Part shown: piece by piece, positions 1-5,869 of the stretch | Layout of the letters: every line of letters starts with the position of its first letter | Numbering within the stretch: the first letter of the stretch is position 1 | Assembly: GCA_038246575.1 (NCBI GenBank) | Contig: JBBRVU010000176.1 | Location: 1 to 8,552, forward strand | DNA length: 8,552 nt | From: JACCUZ01 sp038246575 | Lineage (GTDB): Bacteria > Actinomycetota > Actinomycetes > JACCUZ01 | Direction: 5' to 3' | Notes under the pieces: model-generated | The model's input: the letters and a program-made list of their open reading frames with translations, nothing else | The model's database searches: none | Told to the model about the DNA's origin: nothing | Made by a program: the position numbers and the translations under genes

Positions 1-94
1 GCCCGGGGCCCCCGCCCCCCCCGCCCCCCGGGCGGCGCGCCGCCGGTGGGGGGGGGGGGGGCCCCCCGGGTCCCGGGGCCCCCCCCCCGCCAAC
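1..94. other. G/C homopolymer low-complexity end, probable assembly artefact
   Basis: The first 91 bases contain no A and only two T (47 and 71). They include a run of 14 G (48-61) and a run of 10 C (79-88) among further G and C blocks. Even for a high-GC genome this is unlike the rest of the window, which has normal coding composition from about base 95. I see no gene or regulatory signal here. The likeliest explanation is low-quality sequence at a contig end, although a genuine GC-rich repeat cannot be excluded. It abuts the stop codon of the small membrane protein gene, so anything downstream of that gene is unreadable. Confidence 0.7.
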
Positions 95-331
95 TCAGGA
101 TTCGGGCGCGTCCTCGTCTCCGTCCGGGTCCGCCGGAGGGCGCAGCTGGCGCAGCCCGCGCACCATGCCGAACCCGATCAGCAGCATGAGCAGACCGGTG
201 ATCAACACCGTCCCCCAGGCGCCTCGGGAGGCCGCCTGCCCGGTCGTCAACGTCCCGCTGACCAGGAGGATCGCGCCGAACCCCACGAGCACGTATGCCG
301 ACAGCGGTCGTCGCGGCTGGTTCCTGGTCAT
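95..331 (-). CDS. Small two-helix membrane protein, function unknown
   Basis: The 78-residue product has a short basic N-terminus (residues 1-10, four arginines), a hydrophobic helix at about 13-30, a short loop containing Arg36, a second helix at about 39-57, and a charged tail ending in an acidic stretch rich in Asp and Glu (about 67-77). Both helices carry a GFG motif. The pattern fits a small integral membrane protein with two spans; by the positive-inside rule both ends probably face the cytoplasm. I do not recognise a family. Start is ATG at 331; no clear Shine-Dalgarno sequence precedes it, so it may be leaderless or weakly translated. It is divergent from the small ORF/USP unit, and the DosR-like box at 454-467 lies about 120 bases upstream, so shared stress control is possible but unproven. 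Hydrophobic pattern and clean coding bias support a real gene. Confidence 0.7.
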   Translation of the reverse strand: MTRNQPRRPLSAYVLVGFGAILLVSGTLTTGQAASRGAWGTVLITGLLMLLIGFGMVRGLRQLRPPADPDGDEDAPES

Positions 332-453
332 CCCGGGACGTTAACCGGCGTGGGTGCGGGTGGGCCGGGCCGGGCCGTGTCGGGTCGGGTCCGGGACGAC
401 GACGCCGGGCCGCTGCGCGGTAGGCACCCCGGGCCCTGGGTGGACGGGAATGC

Positions 454-467
454 GGGTCGAAGGTCCC
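454..467 (+). promoter_or_regulatory. DosR/DevR-like box upstream of small ORF and tandem USP
   Basis: The site reads GGGTCGAAGGTCCC. Against the published mycobacterial DosR core GGGACTWWAGTCCC it matches 11 of 14 positions, keeping the outer GGG and TCCC and the central AA. It shares 12 of 14 positions with the site at 4878-4891, which heads the other USP operon. A possible -10 (TGATCA, 491-496) would place the transcription start near 503 and the box at about -42, a usual place for an activator site. The box is 100 bases before the ATG at 568. The surrounding 332-567 stretch holds no gene; it has short GC-rich direct repeats (about 351-394) and this site. Assignment rests on motif likeness plus the regulated gene families nearby; the -10 is tentative. 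Confidence 0.5.
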
Positions 468-567
468 TTCCAGGTGCCGACCGGAGCCTCTGATCAGGCA
501 GCGGCGCCGCGCCTAGCGTCGTAGGCAAGGCGCTCGAGGGCGCGTCGGACCGCTGGGAGGACACGGC

Positions 568-699
568 ATGCGGGCACGCACGCATCAGGGCAAGGATCAC
601 AAGACGTGGGACGAGCTGCGCGACGCCGGGCTCGACGTGTTCGCCGCTGCGGGCGACTCCGGAGCCCTCCAGGTCGTCCTCACGCGGTCGGCGTCATGA
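568..699 (+). CDS. 43-residue small protein coupled to the tandem USP, function unknown
   Basis: An ATG at 568 follows a good Shine-Dalgarno sequence (GGGAGG, 555-560, spacing 7) and opens a 43-codon frame ending in TGA at 697-699. That stop overlaps the USP start codon at 696 as ATGA, the classic arrangement for translational coupling. The USP itself has no clear ribosome binding site, which fits it relying on this upstream frame. The peptide begins basic and polar (MRARTHQGKDHKTWDELR) and continues as a more hydrophobic segment ending near GALQVVLTRSAS. It has no signal peptide or membrane span. I do not recognise a family. It could be a real small protein, a leader frame whose role is to load ribosomes for the USP, or a remnant of a longer gene. 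The ribosome binding site and exact overlap make translation likely; function is unknown. Confidence 0.6.
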   Translation: MRARTHQGKDHKTWDELRDAGLDVFAAAGDSGALQVVLTRSAS

Positions 700-1583
700 C
701 TGGCGTGGACACCGACCGGGACCCCGTCGTGGTCGGGGTGGACGGCTCCGAGTCGGCCACCACCGCCCTGCGGTGGGCCGCCCGCGAAGCCGGCCGTCGC
801 GGGGTGCCGCTGCGGGTCGTGCACGCCTGGCTGTGGCCGCTGTTCCACGTGCCGCTCGGCCCGGCGCCGGGCGCACCTCCCGGGGCCGGTCTGCAGGCTC
901 AGGCAGAGCGCATCCTGGCGGACGCGCTCGCCACGGCTCGGTCCGTGGCGCCGGACGTGCTGGCCGAGTCCGTCCTGGTCGTCGGTGAGCCGGCGACGGC
1001 GTTGATGCGGGTGGCCGGACGAGCCACCCTGCTGGTGGTCGGGCACCGCGGGCTCGGCGGGTTCAGCGGGCTCCTTCTCGGGTCCACCGGCATCGCCATC
1101 TCTGCCCACGCATCCTGCCCGGTTGTCGTGGTGCGAGGCTCGCATCGTGAGGTAGGCGCCGTGGTCGTGGGAGTCGACGGCTCGGCGCCAGCGTCGGGAG
1201 CTCTCGTCGAGGCCGCGTTCCAGGCGCGGCTTCGTGGGGCGCCGCTGCTGGTGGTCCACGCGTGGACGGCCCCCCCGGGGCTCGATCAGCTGGACGCCGG
1301 CTCCTCAGGGGAGGCGCTTGACGAGGGCCGTCAGTCCGGCCTGAGCCTGCTCGCCGCCGCGGCCGAGGACGTGGCCAGCCGAGAACCCGAGGTCGAGGTC
1401 GAGACCCGGTTGGTCAACCGGGCTGCGGCCGAGTTGGTCGACGCCTCGGCGGACGCACAGCTCGTCGTCGTCGGCTGCCGAGGAGCGGGCGCGTTCACCG
1501 GGATGCTGCTCGGGTCGGTGGCGCACGCCTTGATCCACCACGCGCAGTGCCCGGTCCTCGTGCACCGGTCGGCCAGCTCCTGA
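696..1583 (+). CDS. Universal stress protein, tandem two-domain (Rv1996-like)
   Basis: The 295-residue product is two UspA domains in a row (about 8-148 and 153-290). Each opens with the beta-strand motif VVVGVDGS (11-18 and 156-163) and closes with the ATP-binding signature G-2X-G-9X-G(S/T): G116/G119/G129-S130 and G260/G263/G273-S274. Both nucleotide sites therefore look intact, which is typical of ATP-binding USPs. These cytosolic proteins support survival in low oxygen or stasis, but their precise activity is rarely known. I chose ATG 696 because the domain begins just after it; an in-frame start at 606 would add a 30-residue arginine-rich stretch unlike any USP and would ignore the overlapping upstream frame. 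There is no obvious ribosome binding site, so coupling to the 43-codon frame is likely. Location next to a CtpF-like ATPase recalls M. tuberculosis Rv1996-Rv1997. It probably belongs to a DosR-type regulon through the site at 454-467. Confidence 0.93.
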   Translation: MTGVDTDRDPVVVGVDGSESATTALRWAAREAGRRGVPLRVVHAWLWPLFHVPLGPAPGAPPGAGLQAQAERILADALATARSVAPDVLAESVLVVGEPATALMRVAGRATLLVVGHRGLGGFSGLLLGSTGIAISAHASCPVVVVRGSHREVGAVVVGVDGSAPASGALVEAAFQARLRGAPLLVVHAWTAPPGLDQLDAGSSGEALDEGRQSGLSLLAAAAEDVASREPEVEVETRLVNRAAAELVDASADAQLVVVGCRGAGAFTGMLLGSVAHALIHHAQCPVLVHRSASS

Positions 1584-1602
1584 CGCACCGACGGATCGGA
1601 GA

Positions 1603-1629
1603 GCCGCCGGCGACCGCTGCGAAGGCGGC
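1603..1629. terminator. Weak hairpin between convergent operons, possible bidirectional terminator
   Basis: GCCGCC (1603-1608) pairs with GGCGGC (1624-1629) around a 15-nt loop. It lies in the 57-bp gap between the stop of the tandem USP (1583) and the stop of the ATPase (1641), where both transcripts must end. There is no U tract on either strand. The stem is short, so this is a modest candidate; readthrough and antisense overlap between the two stress units are equally possible. Confidence 0.3.
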
Positions 1630-1640
1630 GACTGGGCCGC

Positions 1641-4367
1641 TCAGAACAGTCGTCGCCGGAAGCGCTTGTCCACCGAGACGACGGCGGATGCCGCGAGGGC
1701 CAACCCCAGGATCTGCAGCCACGTCTGGCCGCCGATCGGTGCGGTGTGGAAGACCCGGTTCATCGCGTCGACGTAGGTGATGGCCAGCTGCGCCACCACC
1801 TGCACGGCGACTCCGCCGATGATCCAGTGGTTGCTGAACACGCCGACGTGCCACATCGAACGGGTCAGGGAGCGGCAGCTGAACAGGTAGAACAGCTCCA
1901 CCGCGACGAAGAGGTTCATCGCCGCTGTCCGCGCCTCCGCTGCGGTGGCCCCCCGCGCGACCTCGTGCTCGAACAGCCACCAGGTGCCGGCCACCAGCAG
2001 TGCCGACACCAGCAGGATCCGGAGCACGAGAGCGGTCGTCAGCAGCGGCAGGTCAGGTGGTCGAGGAGGTCGGCTCATGATGCCGCTCTCCTTCGGCTCG
2101 AAGGCCAGCATCAGGCCCAGCGCCACCGCCGTCGTCATGTTGATCCAGAGGATCTGCACCGGCAGGATCGGCAACGCATTGCCGAGGAAGATCGCCACCA
2201 GGATCACCAGGCCCTCGGCCATGTTCGTGGGGAGGGTCCAGACGATGAACTTGGTGAGGTTGTCGAAGACGCCCCGGCCCTCCTCGACCGCGGCTTCGAT
2301 GGTGGAGAAGTCGTCGTCCAGCAGCACCATGTCGGCCGCGTCCTTGGCGACCTCGGTGCCGCCCTTCCCCATTGCCACACCGATGTCCGCCCGCCGCAGT
2401 GCCGGGGCGTCGTTCACGCCGTCACCGGTCATCGCCACGACATGGTGACGAGACTGGAGGGCCTCCACGAGCCGCAGCTTCTGCTCGGGGGACACCCGGG
2501 CGAGCACGGCCGCCTGCTCGACAGCAGGGGGAAGCTCATCGGTCGACAGCGCCGCCAGCTGCTCACCGGTGAGGACTCTGTCGCCGGGCAGGTCTGACGT
2601 CGCGTCGAAGAGCCCGACCCGCTCGGCGATCGCCGTCGCGGTCGCGGCGTGGTCCCCAGTGATCATCTTCACCGAGATCCCCGCGACGTGGCACGAGCGC
2701 ACTGCCGCTGCGGCGGCCGCTCGAGGAGGGTCGAGCATCGCCTGGAGCCCGACAAAGGTGAGCGAGCCGGCGGCGGTCACCCCGTCGAGCTCTGGCTGCC
2801 CCGCCGGTCCGTCGACGCGTCCGGCGCCGGTCGCGAGGACCCGCAGTCCGCTGACGGCCAGCGACTCCGCGGCCCGCAGGACGGCTGACCGGTCCAGCCT
2901 TCGCAGTGAGCCGTCGGCATCCAGCTCCGTCGCGCACAGGTCGAGGATCTGCTCGGTCGCGCCCTTCGCAAAGGCGATGAGACCGCCGCGGTCCACCTCC
3001 CGGTGCAGGGTCGCCATGTAGCGACGATCGGCGCTGAACGGGATCGCTGCCACCCGCGGGAAGCGATCGCGCAGGTACGCCGTGGACAGACCGGCCTTGC
3101 CGGCGGCGACGAGCATCGCGCCCTCGGTCGGATCGCCGACCAGCACCCACGCACCGTCCTCGCGAGCCAGCCGGGCGTCGTTGCAGGCCGCGCCGGCGAG
3201 CAGACTCCAGCGCAGCGACTCGTCCGACGCTGCCTCGACCACGGCACCGGTGGCGTCGCGCACGTCGCCCTCGGGGGCATACCCCGAGCCCGACACCTCG
3301 TAGGCCCGGCCTGGCGTCCACACGGCTCGCACGGTCATCTGGTTCTCGGTGAGCGTCCCTGTCTTGTCCGAGCAGACCACGGTCGTGCTGCCGAGGGTCT
3401 CCACTGCTGGGAGACGACGGATGACGGCCCGGCGGCGCGCCATCCGTGACACGCCGATCGCGAGGGTGATCGTGACCGCAGCCGGGAGGCCCTCGGGGAT
3501 GGCGCCGACAGCGAGAGCGACGGCTGCCGTGAGCATGGCCGCTGCGGGCTCTCCACGCCACGTTCCGACCGCGAACGTGACTGCCGCGAGCGCGAGGATG
3601 ACGATCGTGAGAACCCTGCTGAACCTGGTGAGCTTGCGCGTCAGGGGTGTTGCCAGCGTCACTGCACTGCCGACGAGCCGGTGGATCTCACCCAGCTCGG
3701 TCCCGGCGCCGGTGGCGACGACAACTCCGGCACCGATGCCGCCGGTCACCAGGGTGCCGGAGTAGACCATGTTGCGCCGGTCGGCAACGGGAGTCTGCTC
3801 GGGCAGGGCAACCTCCTCCTTGACGACCGGCACCGACTCACCCGTGAGCGCCGACTCGTCGACCCGCAGCTCGGTCAGCCGGACGAGGCGCAGGTCGGCC
3901 GGCACCTTGTCGCCCGCGTCGAGCACGACGATGTCGCCGGGGACCAGTCCGTCAGACGACACCTCGTGCACCTGACCGTCGCGCACCACCCGGGCTCCCG
4001 TGCGCACCAAGTCACGGAGGGCGTCCAGTGCGGCCTCGGCCTTGGACTCCTGGATGTAGCCGACGATCGCGTTGACCAGGACGACGCCGAGGATGACGGA
4101 ACCGTCGACCGGTTCCCCCACGGCCAGGGTTGCGCCCGCGGCGGCGAGGAGGACGTAGATCAGTGGGTGGTGGAACTGCAGCAGCCACCGGCGTACGGCG
4201 CCGGAACCGCGACTCTGCGGCAGCACGTTGGGGCCGAAGCGCTCCAGACGCTGGGACACCTCGTGGGCGTTGAGCCCGCGGTCGGGGTCAGTGGTCAGCA
4301 GAAGCATCACCTCGTGAGCGGTCAGTCCGTGGTGGGCCGTCGTCAGAGCCTGCCGGACGTCAGTCAC
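1641..4367 (-). CDS. ctpF: P-type cation-transporting ATPase, type II (CtpF-like)
   Basis: The 908-residue membrane pump has the full P-type order: N-terminal cation-ATPase domain (about 5-75), M1-M2 (about 62-105), actuator domain with TGES (175-178), M3-M4 (about 249-305) with PEGLP (291-295), phosphorylation motif DKTGT with Asp334, nucleotide domain with KGA (468-470), hinge motifs TGDH (570-573) and TGDGVND (647-653), then M5-M10 to the C-terminus. It couples ATP hydrolysis to cation export. Compared with the calcium pump SERCA, M4 Glu (E292) and M5 Asn/Glu (N715, E718) are kept, but the M6 ligand Asp is Ala747 (N743-M-T-T-A), so substrate and stoichiometry may differ. M. tuberculosis CtpF, DosR-induced, is about this size and also neighbours a USP. 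The GTG start overlaps the upstream USP gene by 8 bases with no strong ribosome binding site, implying translational coupling. The symbol is by family likeness; calcium specificity is not shown. Confidence 0.9.
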   Translation of the reverse strand: MTDVRQALTTAHHGLTAHEVMLLLTTDPDRGLNAHEVSQRLERFGPNVLPQSRGSGAVRRWLLQFHHPLIYVLLAAAGATLAVGEPVDGSVILGVVLVNAIVGYIQESKAEAALDALRDLVRTGARVVRDGQVHEVSSDGLVPGDIVVLDAGDKVPADLRLVRLTELRVDESALTGESVPVVKEEVALPEQTPVADRRNMVYSGTLVTGGIGAGVVVATGAGTELGEIHRLVGSAVTLATPLTRKLTRFSRVLTIVILALAAVTFAVGTWRGEPAAAMLTAAVALAVGAIPEGLPAAVTITLAIGVSRMARRRAVIRRLPAVETLGSTTVVCSDKTGTLTENQMTVRAVWTPGRAYEVSGSGYAPEGDVRDATGAVVEAASDESLRWSLLAGAACNDARLAREDGAWVLVGDPTEGAMLVAAGKAGLSTAYLRDRFPRVAAIPFSADRRYMATLHREVDRGGLIAFAKGATEQILDLCATELDADGSLRRLDRSAVLRAAESLAVSGLRVLATGAGRVDGPAGQPELDGVTAAGSLTFVGLQAMLDPPRAAAAAAVRSCHVAGISVKMITGDHAATATAIAERVGLFDATSDLPGDRVLTGEQLAALSTDELPPAVEQAAVLARVSPEQKLRLVEALQSRHHVVAMTGDGVNDAPALRRADIGVAMGKGGTEVAKDAADMVLLDDDFSTIEAAVEEGRGVFDNLTKFIVWTLPTNMAEGLVILVAIFLGNALPILPVQILWINMTTAVALGLMLAFEPKESGIMSRPPRPPDLPLLTTALVLRILLVSALLVAGTWWLFEHEVARGATAAEARTAAMNLFVAVELFYLFSCRSLTRSMWHVGVFSNHWIIGGVAVQVVAQLAITYVDAMNRVFHTAPIGGQTWLQILGLALAASAVVSVDKRFRRRLF

Positions 4368-4806
4368 TGTCAGCGCTGGGACGGGGCACCACGATCGTCG
4401 GGCAGCGCGCGTGCAGCACGCACCGGAGGGTCACCGATCCGAGCAGGACGCTGCGCATGGCGCCGTTGCCCCGCGTCCCGAGCACCAGCACAGCCGCGCC
4501 GTCGGCCTGCTCCAGGAGGGCGCTCGACGGGTGGCCCTCGACGACGACGGTCTCGACCGGGGGGTCGTCGTCGGCGAGTGTCTCCCCCGCCAGCGCCTCG
4601 GCCACGAGCTGCTGTCCCCACGAGACGAGCTGCTCCTCCAAGGGTCGGATGAACTCGATCCCAGGGTTGTCCCAGTAGACGACGTTCACCACGTCCAGGG
4701 TGGTCCCGCGTCGCCGCGCCTCCTCGATCGCAAAGCGCAAGGCATGGGCGGAGCCGGGGGAGCCGTCGATGCCGACGGCGACGTGGCCGGAACGCGAAGC
4801 TGTCAT
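4360..4806 (-). CDS. Universal stress protein, single domain
   Basis: This is a 148-residue UspA-fold protein. Residues 9-16 give the first strand and loop (VAVGIDGS), and the ATP-binding signature is complete: G110-TR-G113, nine residues, then G123-S124. It is therefore predicted to be an ATP-binding cytosolic USP, probably a homodimer. ATG 4806 is preceded by a clear Shine-Dalgarno sequence (minus-strand GAGGAGAG, 4814-4821, spacing 7). It is the first gene of an operon with the CtpF-like ATPase, whose GTG start overlaps its last codons (4360-4367), so the two are made together; the USP may tune or report on the pump, which is inference. A DosR-like box 72 bases upstream (4878-4891) and a possible minus-strand -10 (CATTGA, 4851-4846) would put the box near -45. 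The single-domain architecture distinguishes it from the tandem USP at 696-1583. Confidence 0.92.
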   Translation of the reverse strand: MTASRSGHVAVGIDGSPGSAHALRFAIEEARRRGTTLDVVNVVYWDNPGIEFIRPLEEQLVSWGQQLVAEALAGETLADDDPPVETVVVEGHPSSALLEQADGAAVLVLGTRGNGAMRSVLLGSVTLRCVLHARCPTIVVPRPSADSD

Positions 4807-4877
4807 GACCGGGCTCTCCTCGGCAGTCGGGTGATCCCTCTGCCATCAATGCTGAGAGTTGCGCGAGCCCTGCGGCA

Positions 4878-4891
4878 GGGCCCAAGGTCCC
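4878..4891 (-). promoter_or_regulatory. DosR/DevR-like box upstream of USP-ctpF operon
   Basis: On the minus strand the site reads GGGACCTTGGGCCC. It keeps the GGGAC half and the CCC end of the mycobacterial DosR core GGGACTWWAGTCCC (11 of 14 positions). It matches the site at 454-467 at 12 of 14 positions. It is 72 bases before the USP ATG and about 45 bases before a plausible transcription start near 4839, a usual activator distance. A small perfect hairpin (GCCCTG-CGG-CAGGGC, 4867-4881) overlaps one edge and may be coincidental. Assignment is by sequence likeness and gene context; no regulator gene is present here. Confidence 0.55.
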
Positions 4892-4899
4892 GGCCGGAG

Positions 4900-4919
4900 C
4901 GGACCTACGACAAGGTCCG
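4900..4919 (-). terminator. 7-bp GC stem-loop after the ArsR-SRPBCC gene
   Basis: CGGACCT (4900-4906) and AGGTCCG (4913-4919) are perfect inverted repeats around a 6-nt loop. The element begins 20 bases past the minus-strand stop of the ArsR-SRPBCC gene (4940), a normal terminator position. No U tract follows, as is common in actinobacteria. The arms also contain GGACC half-sites similar to the adjacent DosR-like box, so it could instead be an accessory operator for the USP-ctpF promoter. Confidence 0.4.
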
Positions 4920-4939
4920 GTGACCACCCGGCCCGGTGC

Positions 4940-5692
4940 TCAGGTGTACATCAGTGAGCCAGGGGTGGTCAGCAGCTCGCCGGTCTCCAGCCAGGTCTTG
5001 AGGCCGGAGAGGATCATCGGCCAGCCGCCGTACAGCTCGTTGTTGGCGCCCTCGCGCAGCTGGTCGTGGGTCACGGTCAGGCGGCAGGAGTCGCCGACCG
5101 GCTCGATCTCCCAGGTGACCCGGGACGTGCCCTCGGACTCCACGTCCGCGCTCCACAGCGCCACCATCGTCTGGACGAGCCGGCGCGGGGGATCGACCTC
5201 GAGGTTCTCGCCCCGCCCGAGCATGAAGCCGGCGGTCGGGGCGGCCATCTCGAAGGTCGACCCGGGCGTCCAGTCCGAGGTCACCCGGGCGCCGAAGTTG
5301 TACCTGCTCCTGATCTCTGGGTCGGTGATCGCCTCCCAGAGGCGCTCGGGGGTCGTCCGGATGTAGATCTCGAACACCTTTTCCATCGTGGTCTCCAGTT
5401 CGGTCTTGAGTCCGCTGAGCCCGGCGGCCCAGGGCTCGGCGTACTTGCTCACCCACCGGTCGTGGACGAGTCGGATCGGGACGGGGTTGAGGTAGTGCAG
5501 CTTCTCGCGGCCACGCCGCCGGGTGACGACCAGACCGGCCTCTTCGAGCGCCCTGAGGTGCTTCATCACGCCGAAGCGGGTCATCTCGAAGCGCTCCTCG
5601 AGCGCGCGCAGCGTCTGGCCGTCCTCGCGAAAGAGCTCGTCGAGCAGGCTGCGCCGGGTCGGGTCCGCGAGGGCCCGGAACACCTCGTCCAT
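4940..5692 (-). CDS. ArsR-family repressor fused to SRPBCC (AHSA1-like) domain
   Basis: The 250-residue product has an N-terminal ArsR/SdpR-type winged helix (about 1-95). It has the usual opening MDEVFRALADPTRRSLLDEL, a recognition region around residues 27-55 (TLRALEERFEMT...MKHLRALEEAG) and an Arg-rich wing (58-62). A C-terminal SRPBCC/AHSA1-like domain (about 103-245) includes the typical TPERLWEAITDPE start (114-126) and a late tryptophan-rich helix (GGWPMILSGLKTWLE). The SRPBCC fold has a deep hydrophobic cavity, so it likely binds a small ligand that controls DNA binding; the ligand is unknown. No metal-binding CxC motif is seen. I chose ATG 5692 over an in-frame GTG at 5722 because the family normally starts there and because 5722 lies inside the operator palindrome. 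The promoter places the transcript start at this ATG, predicting a leaderless mRNA and self-repression. It appears monocistronic. Confidence 0.88.
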   Translation of the reverse strand: MDEVFRALADPTRRSLLDELFREDGQTLRALEERFEMTRFGVMKHLRALEEAGLVVTRRRGREKLHYLNPVPIRLVHDRWVSKYAEPWAAGLSGLKTELETTMEKVFEIYIRTTPERLWEAITDPEIRSRYNFGARVTSDWTPGSTFEMAAPTAGFMLGRGENLEVDPPRRLVQTMVALWSADVESEGTSRVTWEIEPVGDSCRLTVTHDQLREGANNELYGGWPMILSGLKTWLETGELLTTPGSLMYT

Positions 5693-5699
5693 GCGACCA

Positions 5700-5729
5700 A
5701 AGATAGGTGACCATATGGTCACCTGTCAA
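5700..5729 (-). promoter_or_regulatory. Promoter of ArsR-SRPBCC gene (leaderless)
   Basis: On the minus strand an exact TTGACA (5729-5724) is followed by an 18-nt spacer and TATCTT (5705-5700, four of six matches to TATAAT). Seven bases separate the -10 from ATG 5692, so transcription should start at or next to the ATG itself. There is no Shine-Dalgarno sequence, which agrees with a leaderless message, a common mode in actinobacteria. The spacer is filled by the operator palindrome at 5705-5724. Confidence 0.65.
5705..5724. promoter_or_regulatory. Perfect 20-bp palindromic operator in the ArsR promoter
   Basis: The sequence AGGTGACCATATGGTCACCT equals its own reverse complement over all 20 bases. 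It sits exactly between the -35 and -10 of the ArsR-SRPBCC gene and overlaps one base of each. A dimeric winged-helix repressor bound here would block RNA polymerase, so the obvious ligand is the ArsR protein itself. An ACCATATGGT-type centre is a plausible SdpR-like ArsR site; binding is inferred, not shown. Confidence 0.7.
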
Positions 5730-5770
5730 GGCCACCTGGCCACCTGGCCGACCAGCCCCCGGCTCTTTCA

Positions 5771-5818
5771 TGATCGGAGGCGGATCGCGGTCACTACGCC
5801 GCGGACCATCTCCGATCA
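5771..5818 (-). terminator. Long imperfect stem-loop after the IclR gene
   Basis: TGATCGGAG (5771-5779) pairs perfectly with CTCCGATCA (5810-5818). Inside, the strands stay in register with two G-C pairs, two G-T wobbles and two mismatches, then CGCGG (5786-5790) pairs with CCGCG (5799-5803) around an 8-nt loop. It lies 52 bases past the stop of the minus-strand IclR gene and upstream of the ArsR promoter, so a factor-independent or roadblock terminator is the simplest reading. It lacks a U tract. Confidence 0.45.
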
Positions 5819-5820
5819 CC

Positions 5821-5852
5821 GCGACAGGTGCGGGCGGCGACAGGTGCGGGTG
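5821..5852. repeat. 16-bp direct tandem duplication
   Basis: GCGACAGGTGCGGGCG (5821-5836) is followed immediately by a copy with one change (5837-5852, GCGACAGGTGCGGGTG). Each copy carries one GACAGGTG octamer. It falls between the stem-loop and the IclR stop codon. It may be a slippage product, or it may add regulator half-sites. Confidence 0.75.
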
Positions 5853-5869
5853 GCGGCGGCGGCGGCTGG

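Noticed and set aside
328..600. Possible 90-residue protein on the minus strand in the 332-567 gap
   Set aside because: The product is low-complexity Pro/Ser/Arg with no recognisable domain or good ribosome binding site, and it would cover the DosR-like box and the RBS of the small ORF.
606..695. N-terminal extension of the tandem USP from 606
   Set aside because: It gives an arginine-rich segment absent from USPs, and the 43-codon frame with a proper ribosome binding site overlaps it and ends exactly at ATG 696.
2563..3561. Long arginine/glycine-rich open frames inside the ATPase gene on both strands
   Set aside because: They are alternate-frame products of high-GC coding DNA with no domain features, while the ATPase frame carries every P-type motif.
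5693..5722. GTG start for the ArsR-SRPBCC gene at 5722
   Set aside because: The codon is inside the 20-bp operator and upstream of the predicted transcription start; family members start at the equivalent of ATG 5692.
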